Positions 49,064 to 57,941 of a DNA stretch of 64,000 bases are shown in pieces. A model generated the notes under the pieces. It was not told where the DNA came from and did not search any database. It worked only from the letters and a program-made list of their open reading frames with translations. The stretch is from positions 434,001 to 498,000 of the forward strand of contig NZ_JAFIWB010000001.1 of the NCBI RefSeq assembly GCF_017163705.1, read 5' to 3'. How positions within the stretch are numbered: the first letter of the stretch is position 1; each line of letters begins with the position of its first letter. The position numbers and the translations under genes were made by a program. This DNA comes from Xanthomonas bonasiae (lineage in GTDB: Bacteria > Pseudomonadota > Gammaproteobacteria > Xanthomonadales > Xanthomonadaceae).

Positions 49064-51073
49064 ATGCTCAATGCCCGTCCGCTTGCCCTCGCTGTCGCCC
49101 TCGGCCTGATCGCCCTGGCGTCCACCGCCGATGCCGCGCCCAAGAAGAAGCGCGCCGCCGCCAAGGCGCCCGTCGTCAGCGCCGCCTGCACCGATTTCTA
49201 CGACTACGCCAACGCCGACTGGCTGAAGAGCAACCCGCTGCCGCAGACCGGCGCGGTCACCGCCCTGGGCCAGCTGTCCGCGCGCGCGCAGCAACAGCAG
49301 CGCGACCTGCTCGACGCGTCGATGCAGTCGCCGCAGAACGACGTGCAGAAGGCGCTGGGCGATTTCTGGGCCAGCGGCCTGGACGAAGCGGCGGTGGAGA
49401 AGGACGGTTCCAACCCGATCGCACCGCTGCTCAGCCGCATCGACGCGATCAAGAAGGCCAAGGAGGTCCCGGCCTCGATCGCCGCGCTGCACCAGATCGG
49501 CATCCCGGTGGCGTTCAACTTCGGCGCCGACGTCGACCTGAAGGCGCTGGACCGCCACATCGGCTACTTCATGCAGGGCGGCATGGGCCTGCCCGACCCG
49601 GCCTTCTACACCCGCACCGACGCCGACACCGTGGCGCTGATGGGCCGCTACCGCGCCTACGTCAAGCAGATCCTGACCCTGACCGGCACCCCGGCGGCCA
49701 AGCTCGAGGCCGACACCCAGTCGGTGCTGCAGATCGAGACCGCGCTGGCGCGCAGCGCCAAGTCGCTGGCCGGCATCAACAACCCGTTCAACAACTACGC
49801 GCCGATCTCCACCAAGGAGTTGAACAAGCAGTACCGCAACCTGCAGCTGGACGCGTTCCTGAAGGCGCAGGGCGTCAACGACGACCTGGTGTCGATGGCC
49901 GATCCGGACATGTTCAAGCAGCTCGACGGCATGATCGTCAGCATCAAGCCCGATCAATGGAAGGCCTACCTGCGCTGGCGCGTCGGCGACGCGATGGCGC
50001 CGTACCTGTCCAAGAGCTTCCGCGACGCCAGCTTCGAGTTCCGCGGCCGCGTGCTGGAAGGCCAGACCCTGCCGCCGCAGCGCTGGTCGCAGGTGCTGGA
50101 CGCGATCAACGTCGCCGCCGGCCCGATGCTGGGCCGCGAGTACGTCGGCCGCTACCTCAACGCCGACACCCGCCGCCAGGCCGAGAGCATCGCCGACCAG
50201 GTGCGCGACACCGAGATCGCCGCGATCAAGCGCAACACCTGGCTCAGCGAGTCGGCGCGCGCCGAAGCGCAGGCCAAGCTGGCCGCGCTGAAGATCGAAG
50301 TCGGCGCGCCGCGCCGCGACCTGGACTACAGCGTGCAGCCGATGGGCCGCGGCAGCTTCGGCGGCAACATGCTGATCGCCTCCACCTGGCGCCACCGCGA
50401 GGAAATGAAGCGCATCGGCAAGGGCAACGCCGACCGCCGCTGGGACGTGCTGCCGCAGCAGCCGGCGCTGACCTACGACCTCGCCCAGAACCGCCTGATC
50501 GTCACCGCCGCGGTGCTGCAGCCGCCGGTGTTCGTCGCCGGTGGCGATGCCGCCGCGTTGTACGGCGGCTACGGCGCGCTGGTCGCGCACGAACTGATCG
50601 GCGCGATCGACAGCAAGGGCAGCCAGGTCGACGCCAAGGGCGAACTGCGCAGCTGGTGGACCCCGGAAGACAAGAGCGCGTGGACCGCACTGAGCGCGCG
50701 CGCCGCCGCGCAGTACGGCGCCTACGACTTCCCCGGCGTGAAGGGCGCCAAGGTCAACGGCCAGCTGACCCAGGAACAGGACCTGACCGACATCGGCAGC
50801 GTCGAACTGGCCTGGCAGGCGTATGCCGCCGCCCAGCCGGCCGCCGGCGACACCGGCAAGCAGGCGTTCTACAAGGCCTGGGCCGGCCTGTGGGCGCAGC
50901 AGCTGTCGCCGAACGAGGCAGTGCAACGCGTCACCGCCGACGTGCACGCGCCGGGCCGCTGGCGCGCCAACGGCCCGCTGGCCAACCTGCCGTCCTTCGC
51001 CGCCGCCTTCACCTGCAAGGCCGGCCAGCCGATGGTGCGCAGCGACGCCGAGCAGATCCGCGTCTGGCCGTAA
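49064..51073 (+). CDS. M13-family metallopeptidase paralogue without zinc ligands
   Basis: A 669-residue M13 protein with a signal peptide (LALASTADA-like cleavage before APKKKR). It aligns along its length with the upstream peptidase: MQGGMGLPDPAFY, LSKSFRDASFEF, YGGYGALVAHE and LPSFAAAFTCKAGQPMVR. The HEMTH motif is HELIG here (His509, Glu510, Gly513), so the second His ligand is lost. The third ligand Glu is Gln572 (EQDLTDIGS for GENIADLGG). The NAYY substrate motif is missing. It is probably not an active zinc peptidase, but the reading frame is intact, so it may have a binding or regulatory role. Confidence 0.92.
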   Translation: MLNARPLALAVALGLIALASTADAAPKKKRAAAKAPVVSAACTDFYDYANADWLKSNPLPQTGAVTALGQLSARAQQQQRDLLDASMQSPQNDVQKALGDFWASGLDEAAVEKDGSNPIAPLLSRIDAIKKAKEVPASIAALHQIGIPVAFNFGADVDLKALDRHIGYFMQGGMGLPDPAFYTRTDADTVALMGRYRAYVKQILTLTGTPAAKLEADTQSVLQIETALARSAKSLAGINNPFNNYAPISTKELNKQYRNLQLDAFLKAQGVNDDLVSMADPDMFKQLDGMIVSIKPDQWKAYLRWRVGDAMAPYLSKSFRDASFEFRGRVLEGQTLPPQRWSQVLDAINVAAGPMLGREYVGRYLNADTRRQAESIADQVRDTEIAAIKRNTWLSESARAEAQAKLAALKIEVGAPRRDLDYSVQPMGRGSFGGNMLIASTWRHREEMKRIGKGNADRRWDVLPQQPALTYDLAQNRLIVTAAVLQPPVFVAGGDAAALYGGYGALVAHELIGAIDSKGSQVDAKGELRSWWTPEDKSAWTALSARAAAQYGAYDFPGVKGAKVNGQLTQEQDLTDIGSVELAWQAYAAAQPAAGDTGKQAFYKAWAGLWAQQLSPNEAVQRVTADVHAPGRWRANGPLANLPSFAAAFTCKAGQPMVRSDAEQIRVWP

Positions 51074-51473
51074 CCGCAATTCGCCAGGCAGTGCATGCAC
51101 GACGGCGCGGGCAACCGCGCCGTCGTGCGTTGTGGGGATGGCGATCGGCACAACCCGCCAACGTCTCGGCGTTTGGCAACGGCCGCCGGCGCGACGCAGC
51201 CAGCGCGCCGCGCCATCAGCCGATGGCGTCTCGCAAAGCCATTCCAGCTGCGACGATACGTGCCCGATGCGCTCGAACGCACGCTCGGTCGGTTGCGGCG
51301 GTGCGCATGCACCCACCCCCGAAATGCGCCAAGAGCGCGTCGCAAAACATCGCCGCCGAAGTGGACAGTGGCCGCGTTGCATGCGGCCATGTCGGATCGC
51401 CGCTCAGGAGCGTTCGCGGCGCACGCCGGACCAACTCACCACAGCGGCGCTCGTCGCTGCGGGCCGACGTCCC
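51074..51473. other. 400-bp intergenic region between convergent genes
   Basis: Contains a strong hairpin at 51097-51128. Beyond it no gene, repeat or regulatory site was recognised. Confidence 0.5.
51097..51128 (+). terminator. Perfect 14-bp hairpin after the second M13 gene
   Basis: GCACGACGGCGCGG (51097-51110) and CCGCGCCGTCGTGC (51115-51128) pair completely around a GCAA tetraloop. It starts 23 bp after the stop codon. No T-run follows, so it may be a transcript-end stabiliser rather than an intrinsic terminator. Confidence 0.65.
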
Positions 51474-52130
51474 TCAGCGCACGATCCGCGGCCGCGGCGG
51501 CTTGCGCTTGCCGAACGGCGGCTGGCCGCGCCAGTAGCGGATCAGCAGCCAGCCGAACAGCATGCCGCCCAGGTGCGCGAAATGCGCCACGCCCGGCTGC
51601 CAGCCGGTGAAGCCCATGATCAGCTCCAGCGCGCCGAACACGATCACGAAGGTCCGCGCCTTCATCGGGATCGGCGGGAACAGCAGCATCACCCGCTGGT
51701 TCGGGAACAGCATGCCGAACGCCAACAGCAGGCCGAAGACGCCGCCGGACGCGCCCAGGGTCCGGTACGGATCGCCGCCGTTGCTCACCGTCCACCAGCC
51801 CACCAGCAGCTGGCACAGGCCGGCGCCGGCCACGCATACCAGGTAATAGGTCAGGAAACGCTTGTTGCCCCAGGTCTGCTCCAGCGGCCCGCCGAACATG
51901 TACAGCGCCAGCATGTTGAACAGCAGGTGCGGGAAGTTGCCGTGCAGGAAGCCATAGGTCAATAGCTGCCAGATCTGGAAGTTCTGCCCCGGCGAGAACG
52001 CATCGAAGTCGGTGAGCGGCCACAGCATGAACGGCGCGAAGGTGTCGTCGCCCAGCAGCAGCTGCAGCAGGAACACCACCACATTGCCGATCAGCAGGGC
52101 TTGGGTAACAGGCGGAAGTCTGGGAAACAT
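51474..52130 (-). CDS. Rhomboid-family intramembrane serine protease, minimal type
   Basis: A 218-residue six-helix rhomboid. The catalytic Ser128 is in LGASGGVFG and His186 in VAHFAHLGG. The HGNFPHLLFNMLALYMFG block carries the conserved His and Asn. The basic C-terminus (KRKPPRPRIVR) faces the cytoplasm. It cleaves membrane-embedded substrates; none can be named. It is much smaller than the other rhomboid in this window. Confidence 0.94.
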   Translation of the reverse strand: MFPRLPPVTQALLIGNVVVFLLQLLLGDDTFAPFMLWPLTDFDAFSPGQNFQIWQLLTYGFLHGNFPHLLFNMLALYMFGGPLEQTWGNKRFLTYYLVCVAGAGLCQLLVGWWTVSNGGDPYRTLGASGGVFGLLLAFGMLFPNQRVMLLFPPIPMKARTFVIVFGALELIMGFTGWQPGVAHFAHLGGMLFGWLLIRYWRGQPPFGKRKPPRPRIVR

Positions 52131-52170
52131 GGTCGTGTCCGTGGCAACTGCCGACCATCATAGCCGCTCG

Positions 52171-52536
52171 CTATTGCGGCCCCCATAACGCCGCGTCGAG
52201 GTCGCGCGCCGGCGTTGGGGCACGCTTCACCCGTCCGCCCTGCACCGCCACGCCTTCGGCGCGCAGCCGCTGGCACTGTTCGCGAAAGCCGCGCGAGCCT
52301 TCCGGGAAGGCGATGCGCCCGTCGCTGCGCAGCACCCGGTGCCAGGGCAGCGCCGGATCGGTGTTGCCGCCGAGCACCCGCGCAACCAGGCGCGCGCGGC
52401 CGGGCAAGCCGGCCAGCATCGCCACCTCGCCATAGCCGCGCACCTGGCCGGACGGGATCGCGCGGATCGTCGCCAGGATCCGTGCCTGGGCCGCCGCCGA
52501 GGCGTCGGCAGCCGACGTGGAACCCTGCCCGCTCAT
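52171..52536 (-). CDS. Alkyltransferase-like protein (ATL, MGMT-related)
   Basis: A 121-residue protein with the MGMT DNA-binding fold (IPSGQVRGYGEVAMLAGLPGR). The usual methyl-accepting PCHR motif is PWHRV, so the cysteine is replaced by Trp65. Such ATL proteins cannot transfer alkyl groups but bind O6-alkylguanine and recruit nucleotide excision repair. Its ATG overlaps the stop of the EamA transporter gene as ATGA. The C-terminal half is Arg-rich. Confidence 0.9.
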   Translation of the reverse strand: MSGQGSTSAADASAAAQARILATIRAIPSGQVRGYGEVAMLAGLPGRARLVARVLGGNTDPALPWHRVLRSDGRIAFPEGSRGFREQCQRLRAEGVAVQGGRVKRAPTPARDLDAALWGPQ

Positions 52537-53468
52537 GCCGGCACCGTCCGTGCCGGCCGCGACACCGTCAGCACCCCGCCCAGCACCAGCAGCGTGCCGG
52601 CGATCTGCCACGGTCCCATCGCCTCGCCCAGCAACAGCACGCTGAGCACGATGGTCGAGACCGGGCCGAGCATGCCGATCTGCGACGCCAGGCCCGAGCC
52701 GATCCGCCGCACCGCCAGCATCGTCGCCAGCACCGGCACCGCCGTGCACAAGGTGCCGTTGAGCAGCGACAGCGCGTACACCGGCGTGGGCAGCAGCAAG
52801 GCCTGCAGCGGTCGCAGCAGCAGGAACTGGGCGATGCACAGCACGCAGGCGACCAGACTGGCGTAGGCGGTCAGCCGCACCGCGCCGATCCGCGCCACCA
52901 TCTGCCCGCTGCCGACCAGGTACAGCGCATAGGCCAGCGCGCTGCCGAACACCAGCAGGCTGCCCCAGGCGGTGCGCGCGCCGCCGACCTGCAGGTCGTG
53001 GCCGAAGGCGAGCAGCACGCCGAGATAGCTCAGCGCCAGCGCCCACAGCTGACGGCGTTGCGGCCGGCGGCGGAACGCGAGCACGCCGATCAGCAACACC
53101 AGGGTCGGGGTCAGATACAGGATCAGCCGCTCGAGCGTCGCGGTGATGTAGGCCAGGCCGAGGAAATCCAGGTAGCTGGCCAGGTAGTAGCCGAGCACGC
53201 CGAGCGCGCCGATGCGCCAGCGGTCGCCGCGCTGCAGCGGCGGTGCCCGGCGCGCGGCCCACAACGCCATCGCCGCGAAACACGGCAAGGCCACCAGCAT
53301 GCGCAGCGCCAGCAGGGTCACCGCGTCCACCCCGTAGCGATAGCCGAGCTTGACGATGATCGCCTTGCCGGAAAACGCGATCGCGCCGCCGGCGGCCAGC
53401 AGTACGCCGCCCAGGTCGGCATGCGCCGTCGCCAGCGGAGCGGCGGTCGAGCGCTCGGAGGCGCTCAT
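52533..53468 (-). CDS. EamA/DMT-family transporter
   Basis: A 311-residue inner-membrane protein with ten predicted hydrophobic segments in two EamA halves. Typical pieces are GGAIAFSGKAIIVKLGY, ITATLERLILYLTPTLVLL and LGPVSTIVLSVLLLGEAMG. Members export amino acids, nucleotide sugars or metabolites; the substrate is unknown. Translationally coupled to the ATL gene downstream. Confidence 0.92.
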   Translation of the reverse strand: MSASERSTAAPLATAHADLGGVLLAAGGAIAFSGKAIIVKLGYRYGVDAVTLLALRMLVALPCFAAMALWAARRAPPLQRGDRWRIGALGVLGYYLASYLDFLGLAYITATLERLILYLTPTLVLLIGVLAFRRRPQRRQLWALALSYLGVLLAFGHDLQVGGARTAWGSLLVFGSALAYALYLVGSGQMVARIGAVRLTAYASLVACVLCIAQFLLLRPLQALLLPTPVYALSLLNGTLCTAVPVLATMLAVRRIGSGLASQIGMLGPVSTIVLSVLLLGEAMGPWQIAGTLLVLGGVLTVSRPARTVPA

Positions 53469-53720
53469 CGCGGACCGGCGCCGAAGCGGAAACGAACATC
53501 GTGCATGCCGCCCATTCTACGGCCGCTGCCCGCTGCAGCAGCGCTACGATGCGGCAGAGCGGAGCGCATCGGCGCGAACCACCCGCAACCAGCGTGCATA
53601 ACGCCGGCGCCGCAACGCACTGCACTAAGGCGGATGACCGCACCGCTCGAACGTCGCCTTGCCCGCGCCCTCCCTGGTTTCGGCGCCACCACATGCAGCA
53701 GCACCGCGACGGCGCGCGCC

Positions 53721-55079
53721 TCAGCGCATCAGCACCACTTCCTCGGCCGAGGTCGGATGGATCGCCACCGTGTCTTCCAGCTGGCGCTTGGTCACGCCCA
53801 GCTTCAGCGCCACCGCGAAACCCTGCAGGATCTCGTCGGCGCCGTCGCCGAGCAGATGGAAACCGACCACCCGTTCGTCCTCGCCGGCGCAGACCAGCTT
53901 GAACAGGCTGCGCTGCGGCGCGTCGGCCAGCGCATGCAGCATCGGCCGGAAATTGCTGCGATACACCGTCACCGCGTCGCCGTAGCGTGCCCGCGCCTGC
54001 TCCTCGCCCAGGCCGACCTGGCCCAGCGGCGGATGCGAGAACACCACACTGGGCACGTTGTCGTAGTCCAGCCGCGCCTGCGGCTGGTCGCCGAACAGGC
54101 GATCCATCAGCTTGCGTCCGGCCGCGATCGCCACCGGGGTCAGGCCGACCTTGCCGGCCACGTCGCCGATCGCGTACAGCCCCGGCACGTCGGTGTTCTG
54201 GTAATCGTCGACCACGATCTCGCACTTGTCGCCGATGCGCACGCCCAGCGCTTCCAGGCCGATGTCCTTACTGTTCGGACGCCGCCCGATCGCGAAGAAC
54301 ACCTGGTCCACGGGCTCGCTCGGCTGCCCGTCGCCGTCGTGCAGGTGCAGGCCCTGCTCGCCGCGGCGCAGGGCCGTGGCGCGATAGCCGAAATGCAGGC
54401 GCACGCCCTGATGGCGCAGGTTCTCGCCGAGCTGCCGCGCCAGTTCCGCATCGAAACGCTCCAGCAGGCGCTCGCCCTGCACGAACAGATCGACGCGGCT
54501 GCCCAGCGCCTGCAGCAGGCCGGCCAGCTCCACCGCGATATAGCCGCCGCCGACGATGGCCACGCGCGGCGGCGCCTCGCACAGATTGAAGAAATCGTCC
54601 GACACCAGGCCCAGCTCGGCGCCCTCGATCGGCGGCCGCAGCGCATGCGCGCCGGTGGCGATCACCACGTGGCCGGCGCTGACCCGCACGCCGTCGCCGC
54701 ATTCCACCGTATGCGCGTCCAGCAGCCGGCCGCGCTGCGGAATCAGCACCACGCCGTCGGCATCCAGGCGCCGCCGGTAGCTGCCGTGGATGTTGCCGAT
54801 ATAGCCCTGGCGATGCGCCACCAGTTCCGGCCACGACAAGGTGGAACTGGGGATGGAAAAACCGATGGCGCGGGCCAGGTCGATGCGCCCGACCAGGTCG
54901 GCGGCCAGCCACATCGCCTTCTTCGGCACGCACCCGATGTTGACGCAGGTGCCGCCGAGCGCGCCCGACTCCAGAATCGCCACGCGCGCGCCGAGGCCGG
55001 CGGCGCGGAACGCGGTGGCCAGGCCGCCGGAACCGCCGCCGAGCACCAGCAGGTCGTAGTCGTAGACGGCATCGGTCAC
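53721..55079 (-). CDS. gor: Glutathione-disulfide reductase
   Basis: A 452-residue FAD/NADPH flavoprotein that reduces GSSG. The FAD motif LLVLGGGSGGLATAFRA, the redox-active GGTCVNIGCVPKK with Cys45 and Cys50, the NAD(P) motif AIVGGGYIAVELAGLL, the second FAD motif LYAIGDV, and the C-terminal HPTSAEEVVLMR are all in place. The start is GTG at 55079, 10 nt after GGGGAG; the reading frame upstream has no family match. It stands alone on the minus strand. Confidence 0.95.
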   Translation of the reverse strand: MTDAVYDYDLLVLGGGSGGLATAFRAAGLGARVAILESGALGGTCVNIGCVPKKAMWLAADLVGRIDLARAIGFSIPSSTLSWPELVAHRQGYIGNIHGSYRRRLDADGVVLIPQRGRLLDAHTVECGDGVRVSAGHVVIATGAHALRPPIEGAELGLVSDDFFNLCEAPPRVAIVGGGYIAVELAGLLQALGSRVDLFVQGERLLERFDAELARQLGENLRHQGVRLHFGYRATALRRGEQGLHLHDGDGQPSEPVDQVFFAIGRRPNSKDIGLEALGVRIGDKCEIVVDDYQNTDVPGLYAIGDVAGKVGLTPVAIAAGRKLMDRLFGDQPQARLDYDNVPSVVFSHPPLGQVGLGEEQARARYGDAVTVYRSNFRPMLHALADAPQRSLFKLVCAGEDERVVGFHLLGDGADEILQGFAVALKLGVTKRQLEDTVAIHPTSAEEVVLMR

Positions 55080-55264
55080 TGCACACGCTCCCCGCGGTAC
55101 GGCGTGGGGTCGATCGCGGGCGACTGCCCGCCTCTCTGGTCGGCCATCGGTTGTCCTGTCGTGTGGCTCATGCTGATTCCGAGCATGCCACGCGCGGTGG
55201 CGAGCCACGCGTGAGGATGCCGCGGCATACACGGAATCGGCGCATCGTCATGGGCAGTCGCGTT

Positions 55265-56542
55265 TCAGGCAGTGCCATGACGGCGCATCGGTTGCCAACG
55301 CAGATAGCTTGCCGAACGCCACAGCCATTCCGCCGGACCGAAGCGGAAATGGCGCAGCCACAGCTGCGACGCCACCACCTGCAGCGCGAACAGCGCGAAC
55401 GCGAACGGGATCTGCCAGATGCGTGGCAGGCGCTCGAAATAGCCCAGGCCATAGCCATAGAACAGCGTGGTGCACAGCAGCGACTGCAGCAGGTAGTTGC
55501 TCAGCGCCATGCGCCCGGCCGGTGCCAGCCAGCGCAGCGCCGGGGCGAAGCGCAGCAACCAGGCCGCATAGCCCAGCGCCATCATCCCGCTGGCCACGGT
55601 GGCCAAGGCGAACGCGCTGGCCAGGCGCAGGTCCAGGCGCGCCGGATCCATCCACGGTTCCAGCCGGAAGCTCAGCAGCATCAGCGCCATGCCCGCCGGC
55701 AGCACGCCCCAGCGCAACGCCGCCAGCAGCCGCGGACGCCGCTGCGGCTGCTGCGCCAGGCCGCTGCGCACGCACCATGCGCCGAGCAGGAACATGCCGA
55801 AGATGGTCGGCGCATTGAACACCAGCGTACCCAGCGCATCGATCAGGTCGCGCAGGCGCTGCGCGGTCGCCTGCGCGTAGCTGCCGTGGCCGAACACCTG
55901 GCGCTGCTGTTCCAGCGCCGCCGCCGCGCGCTGCGCCTGCTCGGCCATGATCTGCCCCCACTGCACGGCGCCGTGCGGATCGGCCTGCGCCGCCGAGCCG
56001 ACCGCGCCGGTCAGCAGCGACAGCAGCGGCGAGCACAGATAGACCGCCAGCGCCATCCACGGCAGCCAGCGCGTCGGCGCCTCGCGAAAGGCCAGCAGCA
56101 TGAACGCCAGCAGCGCATAGCTGACCAGGATGTCGCCGGACCACAGCAGCACCGCATGCAGCACGCCGATCAGCAGCAGCACCGCGCTGCGGCGCACGAA
56201 GAAGCCGCCGAACTCGCGCCGCGCCGCCTCGGCACGCTGCGCCATCACCGCAAAGCCCATGCCGAACAACAGCGAGAACAAGGTGTAGAACTTGCCCTGC
56301 ACCAGCAGGTAGACCGCCGCATCGGCGACGCGGTCGGCACCGCGCAACAGCGGATCCAGCCCGGTCATCGCCGTATCCAGCGGACCGACGAAGCCCTCGA
56401 TGTTCATCAGCAGGATGCCGAGCAGCGCGAAACCGCGCAGCACGTCCAGGGTGACGATGCGTTCGGCGGGCGCGACGGGCTGCAGCACGGGAGCGGAGGA
56501 AGCCAAGGCGTGGCACCGGACGAAAGACCGGCGATTATCCAT
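55265..56542 (-). CDS. DUF418-type multi-pass membrane protein
   Basis: A 425-residue inner-membrane protein. The N-terminal motif RIVTLDVLRGFALLGILLMNI and the C-terminal block (GRMALSNYLLQSLLCTTLFYGYGLG) are DUF418 hallmarks. About ten hydrophobic helices are present. These proteins are thought to be related to acyltransferases, but no function is proven. The start is uncertain: ATG at 56542 is used, and an ATG at 56557 is also possible; neither has a clear ribosome site. Confidence 0.85.
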   Translation of the reverse strand: MDNRRSFVRCHALASSAPVLQPVAPAERIVTLDVLRGFALLGILLMNIEGFVGPLDTAMTGLDPLLRGADRVADAAVYLLVQGKFYTLFSLLFGMGFAVMAQRAEAARREFGGFFVRRSAVLLLIGVLHAVLLWSGDILVSYALLAFMLLAFREAPTRWLPWMALAVYLCSPLLSLLTGAVGSAAQADPHGAVQWGQIMAEQAQRAAAALEQQRQVFGHGSYAQATAQRLRDLIDALGTLVFNAPTIFGMFLLGAWCVRSGLAQQPQRRPRLLAALRWGVLPAGMALMLLSFRLEPWMDPARLDLRLASAFALATVASGMMALGYAAWLLRFAPALRWLAPAGRMALSNYLLQSLLCTTLFYGYGLGYFERLPRIWQIPFAFALFALQVVASQLWLRHFRFGPAEWLWRSASYLRWQPMRRHGTA

Positions 56543-56698
56543 CGCCGCGGCGCGCATGCGCCAAGGCGCATCGCGAAGTACGTGAAGTGCGGAAGTGGCC
56601 GAGCGGCGAGCGCGGCCGCGCCGATCAGGCAGCGGCGGCGCAGCGCGCACCCGCACGACGGGAACGGATCCCGCGAACGGGACCCGCACCGCGCTCAC

Positions 56699-57178
56699 TC
56701 AATGGTGGTGACCGCCCTCGCCGTGCACGTGGCCGTGCTCGATCTCTTCCGGCTTGGCTTCGCGCACCTCGAGGATCTCCACGTCGAAATGCAGGTCCTT
56801 GCCCGCCATCGGATGGTTGAGGTCGACATCGACCACGCTCATGCCGACCTTCTGCACGGTCACCGCGCGCGGGCCGAAGTTGGTCTGCAGGACCACCTGG
56901 CTGCCCGGCTGCAGCTTGGTCGCGCCGAAATGCTTCTTCGGCACGCGCTGGGTCAGGCCCTCGCGGTAGTCGCCGTAAGCGTCCTTGGCGGCCACGTCGA
57001 CGCCGAAGCTGGCGCCGGCTTCCTGGTCCAGCATCGCGTTCTCCAGGCCCGGGATGATGTTGCCGTGGCCGATCAGGATCACCAGCGGATCGCGGTCCTT
57101 GGACGTCTCGATCGGCGCCTGGCCGGCTTCGGAGACGGTGTAGTGGAAACGGACGACGCGGTCTTTTTCGATCTTCAT
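56699..57178 (-). CDS. slyD: FKBP-type peptidyl-prolyl isomerase SlyD
   Basis: A 159-residue FKBP-type isomerase and metallochaperone. The FKBP core (KDRDPLVILIGHGNIIPGLE) has an inserted-flap chaperone domain around AYGDYREGLTQRVPKKHF, the SlyD signature. The C-terminal tail is His-rich (HGHVHGEGGHHH) but shorter than in E. coli, suggesting weaker metal binding. The ATG at 57178 gives the family N-terminus MKIEKDRVVRFHY. Confidence 0.95.
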   Translation of the reverse strand: MKIEKDRVVRFHYTVSEAGQAPIETSKDRDPLVILIGHGNIIPGLENAMLDQEAGASFGVDVAAKDAYGDYREGLTQRVPKKHFGATKLQPGSQVVLQTNFGPRAVTVQKVGMSVVDVDLNHPMAGKDLHFDVEILEVREAKPEEIEHGHVHGEGGHHH

Positions 57179-57288
57179 GTGCAACTCTGCGCTGTGGCTG
57201 CCGATGGCAGACGGTGTGGACGGCTTGTCGGCCGACGGGAGCGCCGCCATGATGGCGGCCATCTAAGGTTGCGCATTATCCCGGCTCC

Positions 57289-57834
57289 ATGCAGAACAAG
57301 CCAGTTGCAACGTCCACGCGGCGCCGTCTTCCCTGTGGGGCGGTCCTGCTGTGCATGGCCGTGCTGGCCGCCTGCGGCCGCCACGAGGTGCGCCCGTCGC
57401 GCCCGCCGCCGCCGGTGGCGGTGCGCAGCTGGCCGCAGGTGGCGCCGGCCGACCCGGCCGCGGCCAACGCGGTGCTGATGCGCGCGCTGGGCCTGGTCGG
57501 CACGCCCTACCGCTATGGCGGCAATACCCCCGATTCCGGCTTCGACTGCAGCGGCCTGGTCGCCTACGTCTACCGCGACATGCTCGACCTGCGGCTGCCG
57601 CGCACCTCGCGCGAACTGGCCGCGGTGCAGGGCCCGCGGATCGATCCGCAACGCCTGAGCACCGGCGATCTGGTGTTTTTCGGCAGCGGCGGCACGGTCA
57701 GCCATGTCGGCATCTATGTCGGCGAGGGCCGCTTCGTGCACGCCCCCAGCACCGGCGGAACGGTCCGCCTGGACTATCTGGACGGGACCTATTGGCGCGA
57801 CCACTACACCGGCGCCAAACGCGTCCTGCACTGA
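57289..57834 (+). CDS. NlpC/P60 peptidoglycan endopeptidase, lipoprotein
   Basis: A 181-residue lipoprotein with lipobox LAAC (about residue 29) and a single NlpC/P60 domain. Catalytic residues are visible: Cys87 in FDCSGLV, His139 in SHVGIYVG and a third His at 151 (HAPS). The domain cuts peptide crosslinks in peptidoglycan. It is followed after 107 nt by a longer paralogue on the same strand. Confidence 0.93.
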   Translation: MQNKPVATSTRRRLPCGAVLLCMAVLAACGRHEVRPSRPPPPVAVRSWPQVAPADPAAANAVLMRALGLVGTPYRYGGNTPDSGFDCSGLVAYVYRDMLDLRLPRTSRELAAVQGPRIDPQRLSTGDLVFFGSGGTVSHVGIYVGEGRFVHAPSTGGTVRLDYLDGTYWRDHYTGAKRVLH

Positions 57835-57837
57835 ACT

Positions 57838-57941
57838 GTGGTTTCGCTCACATTCATAATTACGAAATATTAACGCAATTTGAACTTCGTCTTGCTGTCT
57901 ACAGGGCATCATCGCCCATCGTTTGAATTTGTGATCGAAGC
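57838..57941 (+). promoter_or_regulatory. AT-rich region before the second NlpC/P60 gene
   Basis: About 100 bp that are clearly richer in A and T than the neighbours, with stretches such as CATTCATAATTACGAAATATTAACG. A promoter for the second gene is likely here; no exact -35/-10 was assigned. Confidence 0.5.
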
